64,000 bases of DNA from assembly GCA_964584415.1 (NCBI GenBank), contig CAZOZX010000002.1, positions 1 to 64,000 of the forward strand, given 5' to 3'. Source of the stretch: PHAA01 sp964584415 (lineage in GTDB: Bacteria; Bacillota; Syntrophomonadia; Syntrophomonadales; Syntrophomonadaceae). Positions within the stretch are counted from its first letter, which is position 1, and every line of letters begins with the position of its first letter. The notes under the pieces were generated by a model that searched no databases, had not been told where the DNA came from, and saw only the letters and a list, made by a program, of their open reading frames with translations. Of the stretch, positions 55,125 to 63,496 are shown piece by piece. The translations under genes and the position numbers were made by a program.

Positions 55125-56807
55125 TTGTTTACTAAGGAATTATTGGATCAATCAAGTCAGCTAAGAAAAAAATGGGAAGACGAAGTAAAAAAGATCATCG
55201 CCAAGAACGCAGATCAAAAGGAGAAATGGACCACGGTATCCGACTTGGAAATTAAAAGAATCTATGGTCCGGAAGACATCAAAGACATGGATTTTGAGAG
55301 GGATATTTCCTATCCCGGGCAATTTCCTTATCTGCGCGGCAATCAGGCCACTGGGTATCGCGGTAAATATTGGACTTTCAGAATGTTCTCCGGCATGGGT
55401 ACCGCGGTGGAGACCAACAAACGCTGGCATTTGTTGTTACAAACAGGACAGACGGGATTAAGTACAGCTTTTGACTTCCCGACCCTAATGGGTTACGATA
55501 CCGATTCGCCCAAGGCTAAAGGTGAGTGCGGCAAATGCGGAGTAGCTATAGATACGATTGATGATTTCAGAGATCTTATTAAAGGAATTCCGCTAGACAA
55601 GATTTCCACCTCTATGACCATCAACCCACCGGCAACCGCATTGTGGGCTATGTATTGTGCTTCGGCTGAGCAGCAGGGAATCCCGCTTTCCAAGATAGCA
55701 GGGACTATCCAGAATGATATGCTGAAAGAGTTTATTGCCCAGAAGACGCTTATGTGTCCACCCGAAGCCTCAGTAAAATTGATCAGTGACACGATTGAAT
55801 TCGGCACCCACCATGTTCCTAAGTGGAATACGGTGAGTATCAGTGGGTACCATATCAGGGAAGCAGGCGCTACCGCTGTTCAGGAATTAGCGTTTACTTT
55901 GAGAGATGGCATGGAGTATGTGGAAGACGTTATTCGCCGTAAAGGGCTCCACGTAGACCAGTTCGCGCCCCGCTTATCCTTCTTCTTCAATTCTCATATT
56001 GATTTCTTCGAGGAGATAGCAAAATTAAGAGCAGCACGCCGGATTTGGGCTAAAGCCATGCGTGAACGGTACCAATCAGAAGATCCGCGTTCGTGGTGGA
56101 TGCGCTTCCATACCCAAACTGCAGGATGTTCACTAACGGCCCAACAGCCCTATAACAACGTAGTAAGAACTGCCACTGAAGCACTGGCAGCTGTATTGGG
56201 AGGGACCCAATCGCTGCATACCAACTCATTGGATGAGGTTTTGTGCCTGCCCTCAGATCATGCCGTACAAATCGCCCTCCGCACCCAGCAACTGATAGCA
56301 GAGGAAACCGGAGTAGTCAATACTATCGACCCGTTAGCTGGATCTTATTTCGTTGAGGCCCTGACCAATGAAATGGAAGAGAAAGCTTGGGATTACATCC
56401 ACAAGATCGACGATATGGGCGGAATGGTTGCAGCCATCGAAAAAGGTTTCCCGCAGATGGAGATTTCCGATGCTGCGTATAAGTTCCAGCAACAGATCGA
56501 TTCCAGCGAAAAGATCATGATCGGGGTTAACAAATATGTAATCGAGGATGAGAAAATCGATATCCCCTTCTTAGAGATTGACGATTCAGTCGAAGAGGAA
56601 CAGCTGCAGCGTCTGGCTGCTACTAAGAGAAAACGGGACGGCCGCAAAGTTGCAGAGTGCCTCAATGACCTCGCAGCCGCATGTAATAAAGGCGAGAATG
56701 TTATGCCTTATTGCATAGAAGCGGTGAAAAATTATGCCACTGTTCAAGAAATTTGCGATGTATATCGGGATGTTTACGGCGAATACCGTGATCCTGGCAT
56801 ATACTAA
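55125..56807 (+). CDS. Adenosylcobalamin-dependent acyl-CoA mutase large subunit, isobutyryl-CoA mutase type
   Basis: This is the catalytic TIM-barrel subunit of the methylmalonyl-CoA mutase superfamily, 560 residues with no B12 domain fused (that domain is the separate 56835 protein). FRMFSGMGTAVETN, GLSTAFDFPTLMGYD, GTIQNDMLKEF and SISGYHIREAGATAVQE are conserved. Active-site Tyr242-His243 match Tyr243-His244 of Propionibacterium MCM. At the substrate positions MCM has Tyr89 and Arg207; here, at the same distances from the His, are Phe88 and Gln206. This is the pair known for isobutyryl-CoA mutase (Phe80/Gln198). Isobutyryl-CoA/butyryl-CoA interconversion is therefore more likely than methylmalonyl-CoA isomerisation. 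Automatic annotation would probably say methylmalonyl-CoA mutase. The start is TTG after GAGGAGGCG. Confidence 0.9.
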   Translation: MFTKELLDQSSQLRKKWEDEVKKIIAKNADQKEKWTTVSDLEIKRIYGPEDIKDMDFERDISYPGQFPYLRGNQATGYRGKYWTFRMFSGMGTAVETNKRWHLLLQTGQTGLSTAFDFPTLMGYDTDSPKAKGECGKCGVAIDTIDDFRDLIKGIPLDKISTSMTINPPATALWAMYCASAEQQGIPLSKIAGTIQNDMLKEFIAQKTLMCPPEASVKLISDTIEFGTHHVPKWNTVSISGYHIREAGATAVQELAFTLRDGMEYVEDVIRRKGLHVDQFAPRLSFFFNSHIDFFEEIAKLRAARRIWAKAMRERYQSEDPRSWWMRFHTQTAGCSLTAQQPYNNVVRTATEALAAVLGGTQSLHTNSLDEVLCLPSDHAVQIALRTQQLIAEETGVVNTIDPLAGSYFVEALTNEMEEKAWDYIHKIDDMGGMVAAIEKGFPQMEISDAAYKFQQQIDSSEKIMIGVNKYVIEDEKIDIPFLEIDDSVEEEQLQRLAATKRKRDGRKVAECLNDLAAACNKGENVMPYCIEAVKNYATVQEICDVYRDVYGEYRDPGIY

Positions 56808-56834
56808 TTAGATTTTTGAAGGGGGTAAGCAGTA

Positions 56835-57239
56835 ATGGCAGATAGAAAGATACGGATACTTCTGGCAAAGCCAGGACTAGATGGACACGATCGTGGGGCC
56901 AGAGTTTTGGCCAGGTGTTTCAGGGATGCCGGTTTTGAGGTCATTTATACCGGCTGCCACCAGACTCCTGAACAAATAGCCGCGGTTGCTATACAAGAGG
57001 ATGTTGATTTAGTCGGACTGAGCTGTCTGTCTGGAGCTCATAAATATCTGTTCCCGGCCGTTTGCAGTCTTATGAAAGAGCAGGGTGCCGACGACGTAAC
57101 GGTAATTGGCGGTGGCATTATCCCGGAGCAGGATATGCAAGGTCTTTATGATGCGGGGCTCAAAGCATTATTTACTCCAGGTGCTACTCTGGAATCCATA
57201 GTGGAGTGGATTAATAATAATGTAACTCCGAAGGAGTGA
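56835..57239 (+). CDS. Acyl-CoA mutase small subunit (cobalamin-binding)
   Basis: This 134-residue B12-binding Rossmann-like protein has the full base-off/His-on motif: DGHDRG (DxHxxG, His18 as cobalt ligand), SCL in [10 protein letters not shown] (SxL) and VIGGGIIP (GG). It forms the active mutase with the preceding large subunit, 27 bases upstream. The ATG follows AAGGGGGTAAG. It ends 5 bases before the meaB start, so the three genes form one operon. Confidence 0.93.
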   Translation: MADRKIRILLAKPGLDGHDRGARVLARCFRDAGFEVIYTGCHQTPEQIAAVAIQEDVDLVGLSCLSGAHKYLFPAVCSLMKEQGADDVTVIGGGIIPEQDMQGLYDAGLKALFTPGATLESIVEWINNNVTPKE

Positions 57240-57244
57240 TTATT

Positions 57245-58204
57245 ATGAAGGATTTAGGCCAAAGAGTTCTAAAGGGAGACATACGTGCAGCCTCCCGGGT
57301 TATCAGAAACCTAGAGGATCAGATACCGAATACTCATGTTGCCATCCAAGAGATTTTCAGCCAGACCGGTAATGCCCACGTGGTGGGCATTACCGGAGCT
57401 CCGGGAGCAGGTAAAAGCACCCTTACTGATGAGATCATCCGGGCTTATCGTGCCAAGGGGAATACCGTTGGAGTGCTGGCCGTTGATCCCACCAGTCCGT
57501 TTACTGGGGGCGCGCTCTTAGGAGACCGGATTCGTATGTTGCGTCACGCCGAAGATAAAGGCGTGTTTGTTCGAAGCATGGCTACCCGAGGCGCGATGGG
57601 GGGTATATCCAAAGCGGTTGGGGAGGCCATCCACGTAATGGATGTCTTGGACAAAGACAAAATAATAGTCGAGACTTGCGGGGTAGGCCAACAAGAAGTA
57701 GAAATTATTAACCATGCTCACACGGTAATAGTAGTATTAGTGCCAGGTATGGGGGATGAAATTCAAGCCCTTAAAGCTGGCCTGATGGAGATAGCGGATA
57801 TATTTGTCATTAATAAAGCGGATCGTGACGGTGCGGGTAAACTATATAAAGAAACTCTTAATATGGTTAACATGTCCAAAGATTCTGGGGGTTGGAAGAT
57901 TCCAGTTCTAATGATAGAGAGCGTTCTGGAGCCAAAGAAATTTGCCGAGAGTGTTGATGTTTTGTGCGACAAGATTGATGAACATTATCATTATCTGGTG
58001 GATAACAATCTGTTAACGGAAAGAATGCGCCGCAAGACCAAAGCTGAAATGAATGAAGCCTTGTGGGCCACTATCCTGCAGCCCATTTTAAAAGAGCTTG
58101 ATTCCAGCGGCGAGATGGAACAGATGCTGGACAGACTTCTTAAGCGGGAAACCGATCCCTATAGTTTGGCTCAAGATGTAGCAAAGCGATTTATGAAAGA
58201 ATAG
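57245..58204 (+). CDS. meaB: MeaB/ArgK-type G-protein chaperone of the acyl-CoA mutase
   Basis: This G3E P-loop GTPase, by family knowledge, gates delivery of adenosylcobalamin to the mutase and protects it from inactivation. It has 319 residues. Walker A is GITGAPGAGKST (residues 48-59), ending a helical N-terminal arm. VDPTSPFTGGALLGDRIRM, VETCGVGQQEVEI and INKAD (G4-like) are family blocks, and the C-terminal dimerisation arm is present. The start is ATG 57245 after GAAGGAG. The large subunit-small subunit-meaB order is the standard arrangement. Confidence 0.95.
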   Translation: MKDLGQRVLKGDIRAASRVIRNLEDQIPNTHVAIQEIFSQTGNAHVVGITGAPGAGKSTLTDEIIRAYRAKGNTVGVLAVDPTSPFTGGALLGDRIRMLRHAEDKGVFVRSMATRGAMGGISKAVGEAIHVMDVLDKDKIIVETCGVGQQEVEIINHAHTVIVVLVPGMGDEIQALKAGLMEIADIFVINKADRDGAGKLYKETLNMVNMSKDSGGWKIPVLMIESVLEPKKFAESVDVLCDKIDEHYHYLVDNNLLTERMRRKTKAEMNEALWATILQPILKELDSSGEMEQMLDRLLKRETDPYSLAQDVAKRFMKE

Positions 58205-58308
58205 CCTCCAAGTCGATTATCCAGTCCGCTTTTGCCGCTTGAGAATGGATATGCAGTTCCGAGTTATCAGGGACGGCTATCCAAAGGGTTAAGAAAGGCA
58301 GGCTAATT

Positions 58309-58713
58309 ATGCCCGAAAAAACCAAAGTGCTTCTGGCAAAAGTGGGCCTGGATCCTCACGACAAGGGAGTTAAACTAGTAGCTCATGGCTTGAGGGATCA
58401 AGGCGGGATGGAAATCATCTATACCGGCTTATATCGAACAATTGAAGAGATTGAGGAAAACGCCATAGAGAATAGCGTTAATATAATCGGTATCAGTGTC
58501 CATACTGGTCAGCAGATGAGCATTTATCCTCAGCTGCGACAGAATCTCGATGATAAGGGACTGAAAGATATTATCATTATCGGGGGAGGGATTATGCCCG
58601 CGGATGATATTAAAACCCTCAAAGATTCCGGTATGGTAAGAGAAGTCTTCGGTCCATCCACATCGATTAGTACCATAATTAGTTGGATTAGGCAGGCTAT
58701 CGCGGATAGATAA
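58309..58713 (+). CDS. Second stand-alone B12-binding subunit (mutase small-subunit paralogue)
   Basis: This 134-residue protein is similar in length and layout to the 56835 protein, with DPHDKG (DxHxxG, His17 as likely cobalt ligand) and IIGGGIMP (GG). The SxL element is replaced by SVH in ISVHTGQQMSIYP. No second large subunit is encoded nearby. It could be an alternative small subunit for the same mutase, serve a mutase elsewhere, or be a B12 carrier or sensor. It lies 104 bases after meaB and 23 bases before the C_GCAxxG_C_C gene. The ATG follows GAAAGGCAGG. Confidence 0.85.
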   Translation: MPEKTKVLLAKVGLDPHDKGVKLVAHGLRDQGGMEIIYTGLYRTIEEIEENAIENSVNIIGISVHTGQQMSIYPQLRQNLDDKGLKDIIIIGGGIMPADDIKTLKDSGMVREVFGPSTSISTIISWIRQAIADR

Positions 58714-58736
58714 CCTTTCTGAAGGGGGAAGGATGT

Positions 58737-59279
58737 ATGGAGGAAGACACTAAGGCTTTATCGGAAGTGGAAATGAAAGAAAAGGTCAGTAAGTTAGCTA
58801 AAGACAATTTCCGTAAAGGACTTAACTGCGCGGAATCGGTCTACCTAGCTGTACATGATGCCGGTTTAGTTGAATTTCCCGCTGAGACCGTTGCACTAGC
58901 CACTGGTTTTGGAGGAGGAATTGGACTTTCCGGCGGCGTATGTGGGGCATTGGTTGGGGCGACCATGGCCATCAGTGCAGTGCACGGCCGCAAAAATCCC
59001 AGCGAGGGAGCCCTCCAAGAGGTGATCGATCAACTTTATGGCAATCCCGGTTTGTACAGATTTTTCAACCAAGTGCCATATAAATTTGTTGAGAAGTTTG
59101 GTTCAACTGAGTGCAGCGAACTTAACAAGTTCTGCCCAGATTGGCACGACAAAGATCGTATGCGCAAATGTATGAACATTGTGGTTGAGTCTTCGGCCAT
59201 GGCTGTAGAATTTATCTACCAGGGCAAGAGAGAAGGCTATACCCAGCCGTTCGGCAAGAATATGGCCAACAAAGTATAA
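58737..59279 (+). CDS. C_GCAxxG_C_C family protein (putative redox protein)
   Basis: This 180-residue protein carries the family cysteines: NCAESV near residue 35, GGGIGLSGGVCGALVGA near residue 60-78, then STECSELNKFC and MRKCMNI toward the C-terminus. The conserved Gly-Cys-Gly patterns suggest redox or metal binding. Functions of characterised relatives are not established. It probably shares a transcript with the second B12-binding subunit. The ATG follows AAGGGGGAAGG. Confidence 0.85.
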   Translation: MEEDTKALSEVEMKEKVSKLAKDNFRKGLNCAESVYLAVHDAGLVEFPAETVALATGFGGGIGLSGGVCGALVGATMAISAVHGRKNPSEGALQEVIDQLYGNPGLYRFFNQVPYKFVEKFGSTECSELNKFCPDWHDKDRMRKCMNIVVESSAMAVEFIYQGKREGYTQPFGKNMANKV

Positions 59280-59305
59280 TAGGGCGAATTCAGCAGGAGA
59301 ATTGG

Positions 59306-60367
59306 ATGAAACAACCATTGTTGATGCATATCAATAACTCGGTATTTTTGCAGGACCATACCCTGGTTATGGTCGACCGTCGCTATCTGCCCTGGAAGGA
59401 AGCCAAGGTGATTGCCTCCAATTTCGAAGAGGTCGCCCAGGCTATTGAGCAAATGGTTGTGCAGGGGGCAGGCGATATTGCTATAACGGCCGGCTATGGC
59501 CTCTATTTAGCAGCCCGTGAGGCGGAACAGGTTGTTGATTCAAACCCTGAACTGGCTAAAAAGTCGGTGTTAGCCGCCCAGCAGAGGTTAATTAACACTA
59601 GACCTACTGGCTTCCACCTGGCTGCTCTATTAAACAAATTAACAAATTTAATGGACTGGACAAGAAATAGGTGGTCTGACCAATTACTGCAGACCATTGA
59701 AACGATTATTGACCGACAGCAAAATATAGCCAGGTTGACCGGCAGATGGGCAGCTGAATTGCTGGACGATGGAGACCAAATCCTAACCCATTGCTTCCCC
59801 GGAGCAGCTTTGCTGTATATGCTCATCACGGCTCAGGAGCAAAACAAAAATGTCAACGTGGTCTGCTCGGAGACCCGTCCCTATTTACAGGGGGCGCGAC
59901 TGACGGCCTGGTCGGTTGCTGAGCTAGAGATACCGGTAACCCTGATTACGGACAGTATGGCAGCCTATTGTATGAGCCGGGGGATGATATCAAAAGTGTT
60001 CGCGGCAGCAGACCGAATAGCTTTAGATGGAACTGTAGCCAACAAAATAGGAACCTTTCAGTTAGCTATAGTTGCCCAATATCATGAGCTGCCATTCTAT
60101 ATATTAGGTTATGGCGGTCCGGACAGGAACTGTTTTAAAGGAGAAGATATTCTGATCGAGGAAAGAGATCCCAAGGAAATTCTCATGTTTAATGGCGTAA
60201 ATATCAGCAGTGACAAAGTCAAAGGCTATTATCCGGCCTTTGACTTGACCCCACCGGGCCTATTATCTGGAATAGTCACAGACCGAGGGATAATTGCGCC
60301 GGGCGAAGTTGCAAATTATTGGTCACTGCCGGTTATCAAACCAGATGAACAGGCTGATAAGAAGTAG
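59306..60367 (+). CDS. MtnA / eIF-2B alpha-like sugar-phosphate isomerase family protein
   Basis: This 353-residue member of the methylthioribose-1-phosphate isomerase/eIF2B family has FLQDHTLVMVDRRYLPW at the N-terminus, the catalytic-type Cys in LTHCFPGAALL, ETRPYLQGARLTAW, and the Asp in AADRIALDGTVANKIGTFQLA. MtnA isomerises S-methyl-5-thioribose 1-phosphate in methionine salvage, but related proteins act on other ribose 1-phosphates. The usual THCNxG is THCFPG here. No other salvage gene lies nearby, so the substrate is open. A weak AGGAGAA site precedes the ATG. Confidence 0.83.
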   Translation: MKQPLLMHINNSVFLQDHTLVMVDRRYLPWKEAKVIASNFEEVAQAIEQMVVQGAGDIAITAGYGLYLAAREAEQVVDSNPELAKKSVLAAQQRLINTRPTGFHLAALLNKLTNLMDWTRNRWSDQLLQTIETIIDRQQNIARLTGRWAAELLDDGDQILTHCFPGAALLYMLITAQEQNKNVNVVCSETRPYLQGARLTAWSVAELEIPVTLITDSMAAYCMSRGMISKVFAAADRIALDGTVANKIGTFQLAIVAQYHELPFYILGYGGPDRNCFKGEDILIEERDPKEILMFNGVNISSDKVKGYYPAFDLTPPGLLSGIVTDRGIIAPGEVANYWSLPVIKPDEQADKK

Positions 60368-60384
60368 GAATAGGGGGCATTCTA

Positions 60385-60582
60385 ATGGCCATATTAAAGG
60401 ATGGAGTTATTATACCGCTCAATCGTATGCTGTTTATACCCAAAGAAGGTAATTTAAAGATAGAAGATTTAATCATTGAGACTGAAGGGCCTTATAGATT
60501 ATTCGAAAAAGATGATCGCATTATCGTCAAAAATGACGATTGCTGTAAGAGCATAAAGGTGACAATCAAAACCAAAGAATAG
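60385..60582 (+). CDS. Small protein of unknown function
   Basis: This 65-residue, probably soluble protein has alternating hydrophobic and charged residues that suggest a small beta-rich fold (GVIIPLNRMLFIPKEGNLKIEDLIIETEG). A Cys-Cys pair occurs near the end (NDDCCKS). No family was recognised. A good AGGGGG site precedes the ATG. It lies 17 bases after the MtnA-like gene and 22 before the next gene, so it belongs to that transcript. Confidence 0.65.
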   Translation: MAILKDGVIIPLNRMLFIPKEGNLKIEDLIIETEGPYRLFEKDDRIIVKNDDCCKSIKVTIKTKE

Positions 60583-60604
60583 AAGCTGGGTGGAGGTAAG
60601 GGCC

Positions 60605-61204
60605 ATGGTGCGTTTATTTAAAGCCCATTCTATAGTGGAAGAGTTTTTAGGACAGGATCGGATGACATTTAATTGGTTTGCAGTGGGCAGACCGGCGCCG
60701 ATTTTGCCGTACGATCGATTAATACAGGATTTTGATGAGAGCGACGATGAATCCTGGTATGACAAAATGTTCGTAGATGAATTGCTGACCATGGAAGAAG
60801 TTGTGGAGCTAAGGACCTATTTATGGAACCATCATGGGATTCAGATCCAAATAGAAGAGGTGGCTTTACCAGTAAAGTCAGGACACCTAAGTTATGGGCT
60901 ATTGCTTATAAGCGGGGAAAAAGGCTTCTATAGTCTGGCTGATGAGGACGATTATCAACTTAGTATATCAATCCTCGGGCACTTCAAACCCAAAGATGCA
61001 GAATCATTAAGATTGCTGTCCGAGGAAGACATCCAGATAGGGTCCAACTTTCTATTAAACGCATTCAAAAGACTAGGGCTTCCAGAGTTCGAAGAGTGCC
61101 AAATAGCCCAAATCCTGAACGATATATACTCTGAGCAGGGACTTTATGTTCAAAAAGACACTAAGGGAATGGAGGAATCCAAGGGTAAATCATCAAATAA
61201 CTGA
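60605..61204 (+). CDS. Protein of unknown function, 199 residues
   Basis: This soluble, acidic protein has no recognised domain. It opens MVRLFKAHSIVEEFLGQDRMTFNWFAVGRPAPILPYDRL and is rich in Asp and Glu (DFDESDDESWYDKMFVDELLTMEE), with a Ser/Lys-rich tail. It has no signal peptide or membrane segment. ATG 60605 lies 8 bases after GGAGGT. Its neighbours are two other small unknowns and the MtnA-like gene, and close spacing suggests a shared transcript. Confidence 0.68.
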   Translation: MVRLFKAHSIVEEFLGQDRMTFNWFAVGRPAPILPYDRLIQDFDESDDESWYDKMFVDELLTMEEVVELRTYLWNHHGIQIQIEEVALPVKSGHLSYGLLLISGEKGFYSLADEDDYQLSISILGHFKPKDAESLRLLSEEDIQIGSNFLLNAFKRLGLPEFEECQIAQILNDIYSEQGLYVQKDTKGMEESKGKSSNN

Positions 61205-61236
61205 AATATTGGAACCCAACTGCAAGGGAGATAATT

Positions 61237-61446
61237 ATGGAGATTGGTGATAAAGTGATAATAAGTGAACCTCGGCATCCGCTTTATAATCTTACCGGTT
61301 CAATTGTAGGTTTTCGCGGGCAAAAATCCCCCGGGGATCTCTGGTTGTTAATTTTAGTTGATGCCCGCAAACGTAGTTTCCTTATTCCTCAGTCAATGGT
61401 GACGGTAACCAAGAGTCATACCAGGACAACGTGGGATTATCACTAA
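61237..61446 (+). CDS. Small protein of unknown function (possible SH3/KOW-like fold)
   Basis: This 69-residue protein reads MEIGDKVIISEPRHPLYNLTGSIVGFRG in its first part. The GDKVxI...GxIVG pattern resembles KOW/SH3-like barrels that bind RNA or protein, but no family is certain. The ATG follows AAGGGAG. Its end overlaps by 4 bases the convergent DUF2284 gene. Confidence 0.6.
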   Translation: MEIGDKVIISEPRHPLYNLTGSIVGFRGQKSPGDLWLLILVDARKRSFLIPQSMVTVTKSHTRTTWDYH

Positions 61447-62024
61447 TCGATTAATAATAGACCAGCAACAGTCAGTTCACTTTCGATAAAGTCCAGGGGC
61501 AGGCCGGCGGATTGACAGGTCTTGAGAACATTAATCCCCATACCTTCCATAGAAGGCCGGGATAATCCAGGTTTGGGGCACTGATTATGACCGTCTCGAG
61601 CCACACAGGTTGCACATAATTTGCACTCGCCGGCCCCAAAAGCCAGTACCAATCGAAATCCTAAAGTAAAGGCTTTTCTTTCTAGTTTAATCAGCATATC
61701 AGAAAGTTTTAACACCGTATCGGTATAAATTTGTTGAGTAAGCGGATCACTTTTGGAAGGAACCGGTTGATGAAGCTGCACCAGCAGAGCAAAAGTGTAC
61801 TTGTCAATAAGAGTGCGGACCTCGGACACTGGCGGGAGAAATGGCGGACACATAAGATTATTGCGATAGTTGCCGCAAAGGTTTACCTGACAGTGCATTC
61901 TGACCCGTTCATCAACAACAATTTCACTGGCAAGAAGTAAGCGAGTCTTGGAAAAACCGATACTCTGAGCATGATCTTCCAGTTCCATAATGTCGTGAAG
62001 CTTTTGCTTGAGATTGGAACCCAT
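61443..62024 (-). CDS. DUF2284 family cysteine-rich protein (predicted metal-binding)
   Basis: This 193-residue protein has two cysteine groups: CQVNLCGNYRNNLMCPPFLPP near residue 45-65 and GECKLCATCVARDGHNQCPKP near residue 130-150. The second has a ferredoxin-like spacing, which suggests an Fe-S cluster or other metal. The pattern matches DUF2284. Many anaerobes encode several copies; function is unknown. It is convergent with the preceding small gene and divergent from the cobalamin riboswitch. Confidence 0.83.
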   Translation of the reverse strand: MGSNLKQKLHDIMELEDHAQSIGFSKTRLLLASEIVVDERVRMHCQVNLCGNYRNNLMCPPFLPPVSEVRTLIDKYTFALLVQLHQPVPSKSDPLTQQIYTDTVLKLSDMLIKLERKAFTLGFRLVLAFGAGECKLCATCVARDGHNQCPKPGLSRPSMEGMGINVLKTCQSAGLPLDFIESELTVAGLLLID

Positions 62025-62140
62025 TTTTGATACCTCCAGACTGCCTAATGAAACATGGTTGCGGTTTTAATCAATTATATAAGAATGTTAAGAAAACAGA
62101 TATAATTGGATTAATATGGGGGAAAAATTAAATATCCTAT

Positions 62141-62312
62141 GTGCAGCAGGACCTCAACTTGACCGTTGAGGCCAGGGAACCAGGTGAAAATCCTGGACGG
62201 TCGCGCCACTGTAAACGGGGAGCATGTTTCCAAATGCCACTGGGCAAAAGGCCTGGGAAGGCGGAAATAGGTTAAGATCCGTGAGTCAGGAAACCTAACT
62301 GTTGTATTGCAC
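62141..62312 (+). promoter_or_regulatory. Cobalamin (adenosylcobalamin) riboswitch
   Basis: P1 closes between GTGCA (62141-62145) and TGCAC (62308-62312). The conserved core contains GCCACTGTA (B12 box, 62205-62213), CCTGGGAAGGCG and AAGATCCGTGAGTCAGGAAACC, the diagnostic elements of the class. With the terminator downstream it should switch off cobT and the BtuF-like gene when cobalamin is abundant. Confidence 0.95.
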
Positions 62313-62355
62313 GTTGCCTTCGCAGAAAGGGGGAGTGCCTGAGTGTCCGTTATAG

Positions 62356-62385
62356 GCTTCCATTTCAACGAGATGGAAGCTTTTT
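62356..62385 (+). terminator. Riboswitch expression-platform terminator
   Basis: GCTTCCAT (62356-62363) and ATGGAAGC (62373-62380) pair around TTCAACGAG, followed by TTTTT. Confidence 0.88.
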
Positions 62386-62410
62386 AGTTATAACTTCAGG
62401 AGGTAGATAT

Positions 62411-63460
62411 ATGGAAATTGACCAGCTAGCAAAATCAATATCCCCATTAGATCAAAATGCTATCCAAAGGGCCTCAGTAAGATTAAATAACTTAACCAAA
62501 CCAATGGGCAGCCTGGGGGTACTTGAGGATCTGGTTATTCAATTAGCCGGTATTACCGGTGAAGCATTGCCCAGTGTACAGAACAAGATGATCATTGTGA
62601 TGGCTGGTGATCATGGCGTTGTTGAAGAAGGAGTCAGTGCTGCCCCCCAATCGGTAACCCCGCAGATGGTATATAACTTTTTAAATGGGGGGGCGGGAAT
62701 CAATGTTTTGGCTCGATTAGCCGGGGCAGCTGTACGGGTTGTCGATGTCGGTGTAGCCGATCCGGATTTGCACAGCGTTGACTTGATCTCCCGAAAGATC
62801 AGGTTAGGTACAGCTAATATGGCCAAAGGACCGGCTATGTCCAGAAACGAAGCAACCCAGGCCATTAAGGTGGGGATAGAGGTAGCCCAGACCGCGATTG
62901 ACCAGGGAGTCAACCTATTGGCTACCGGGGAAATGGGGATAGGAAATACCACACCCAGCAGTGCCATTTTATCTGTTTATGCTAACGCCAGCCTGGCAAC
63001 AATCGTTGGGCCGGGGGTAGGACTAAACAGTGAAGGAATCCAAAGGAAAATCAAAGCTATTGAGACTGCCTTGCGTGTAAATAAACCTGACCCAAGCGAC
63101 CCGCTGGATGTATTAGCCAAAGTGGGAGGCCTGGAAATCGCTGCTATGGCCGGATTGATTCTGGGTTCAGCCGCACGAAGGATACCGATTGTTTTGGACG
63201 GATTTATTTCCGGGGCTTCAGCCTTGATAGCCACCAAAATTGCCCCGCAAGTAAAAGACTATATTATAGCATCTCATCTATCTGAGGAACCGGGGCATAA
63301 GATATTGTTGGAGGTTATAGGATTGGAACCCATGCTCCGCATGCGATTGCGATTAGGCGAAGGTACGGGTGCGGCGCTGGCCTTCAACCTGGTTGAAGCG
63401 GCTACCAGAATAGTGAGGGAGATGGCAACGTTTGCAGAAGCAGGAGTAGTAATGGACTAG
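62411..63460 (+). CDS. cobT: Nicotinate-nucleotide-dimethylbenzimidazole phosphoribosyltransferase
   Basis: CobT activates the lower-ligand base of cobalamin as an alpha-ribazole phosphate, a late step in nucleotide-loop assembly or salvage. It has 349 residues. LNNLTKPMGSLGVLEDL, VMAGDHGVVEEGVSA, GEMGIGNTTPSSAI and the catalytic-region Glu in GEGTGAALAFNL are typical. The AGGAGGTAG site precedes the ATG. As the first gene behind the cobalamin riboswitch, it fits a scavenging pathway feeding the mutase operon. Confidence 0.97.
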   Translation: MEIDQLAKSISPLDQNAIQRASVRLNNLTKPMGSLGVLEDLVIQLAGITGEALPSVQNKMIIVMAGDHGVVEEGVSAAPQSVTPQMVYNFLNGGAGINVLARLAGAAVRVVDVGVADPDLHSVDLISRKIRLGTANMAKGPAMSRNEATQAIKVGIEVAQTAIDQGVNLLATGEMGIGNTTPSSAILSVYANASLATIVGPGVGLNSEGIQRKIKAIETALRVNKPDPSDPLDVLAKVGGLEIAAMAGLILGSAARRIPIVLDGFISGASALIATKIAPQVKDYIIASHLSEEPGHKILLEVIGLEPMLRMRLRLGEGTGAALAFNLVEAATRIVREMATFAEAGVVMD

Positions 63461-63496
63461 CTGAACAGATCAAGGCAAATTAGGGAGGCAGGAGAA

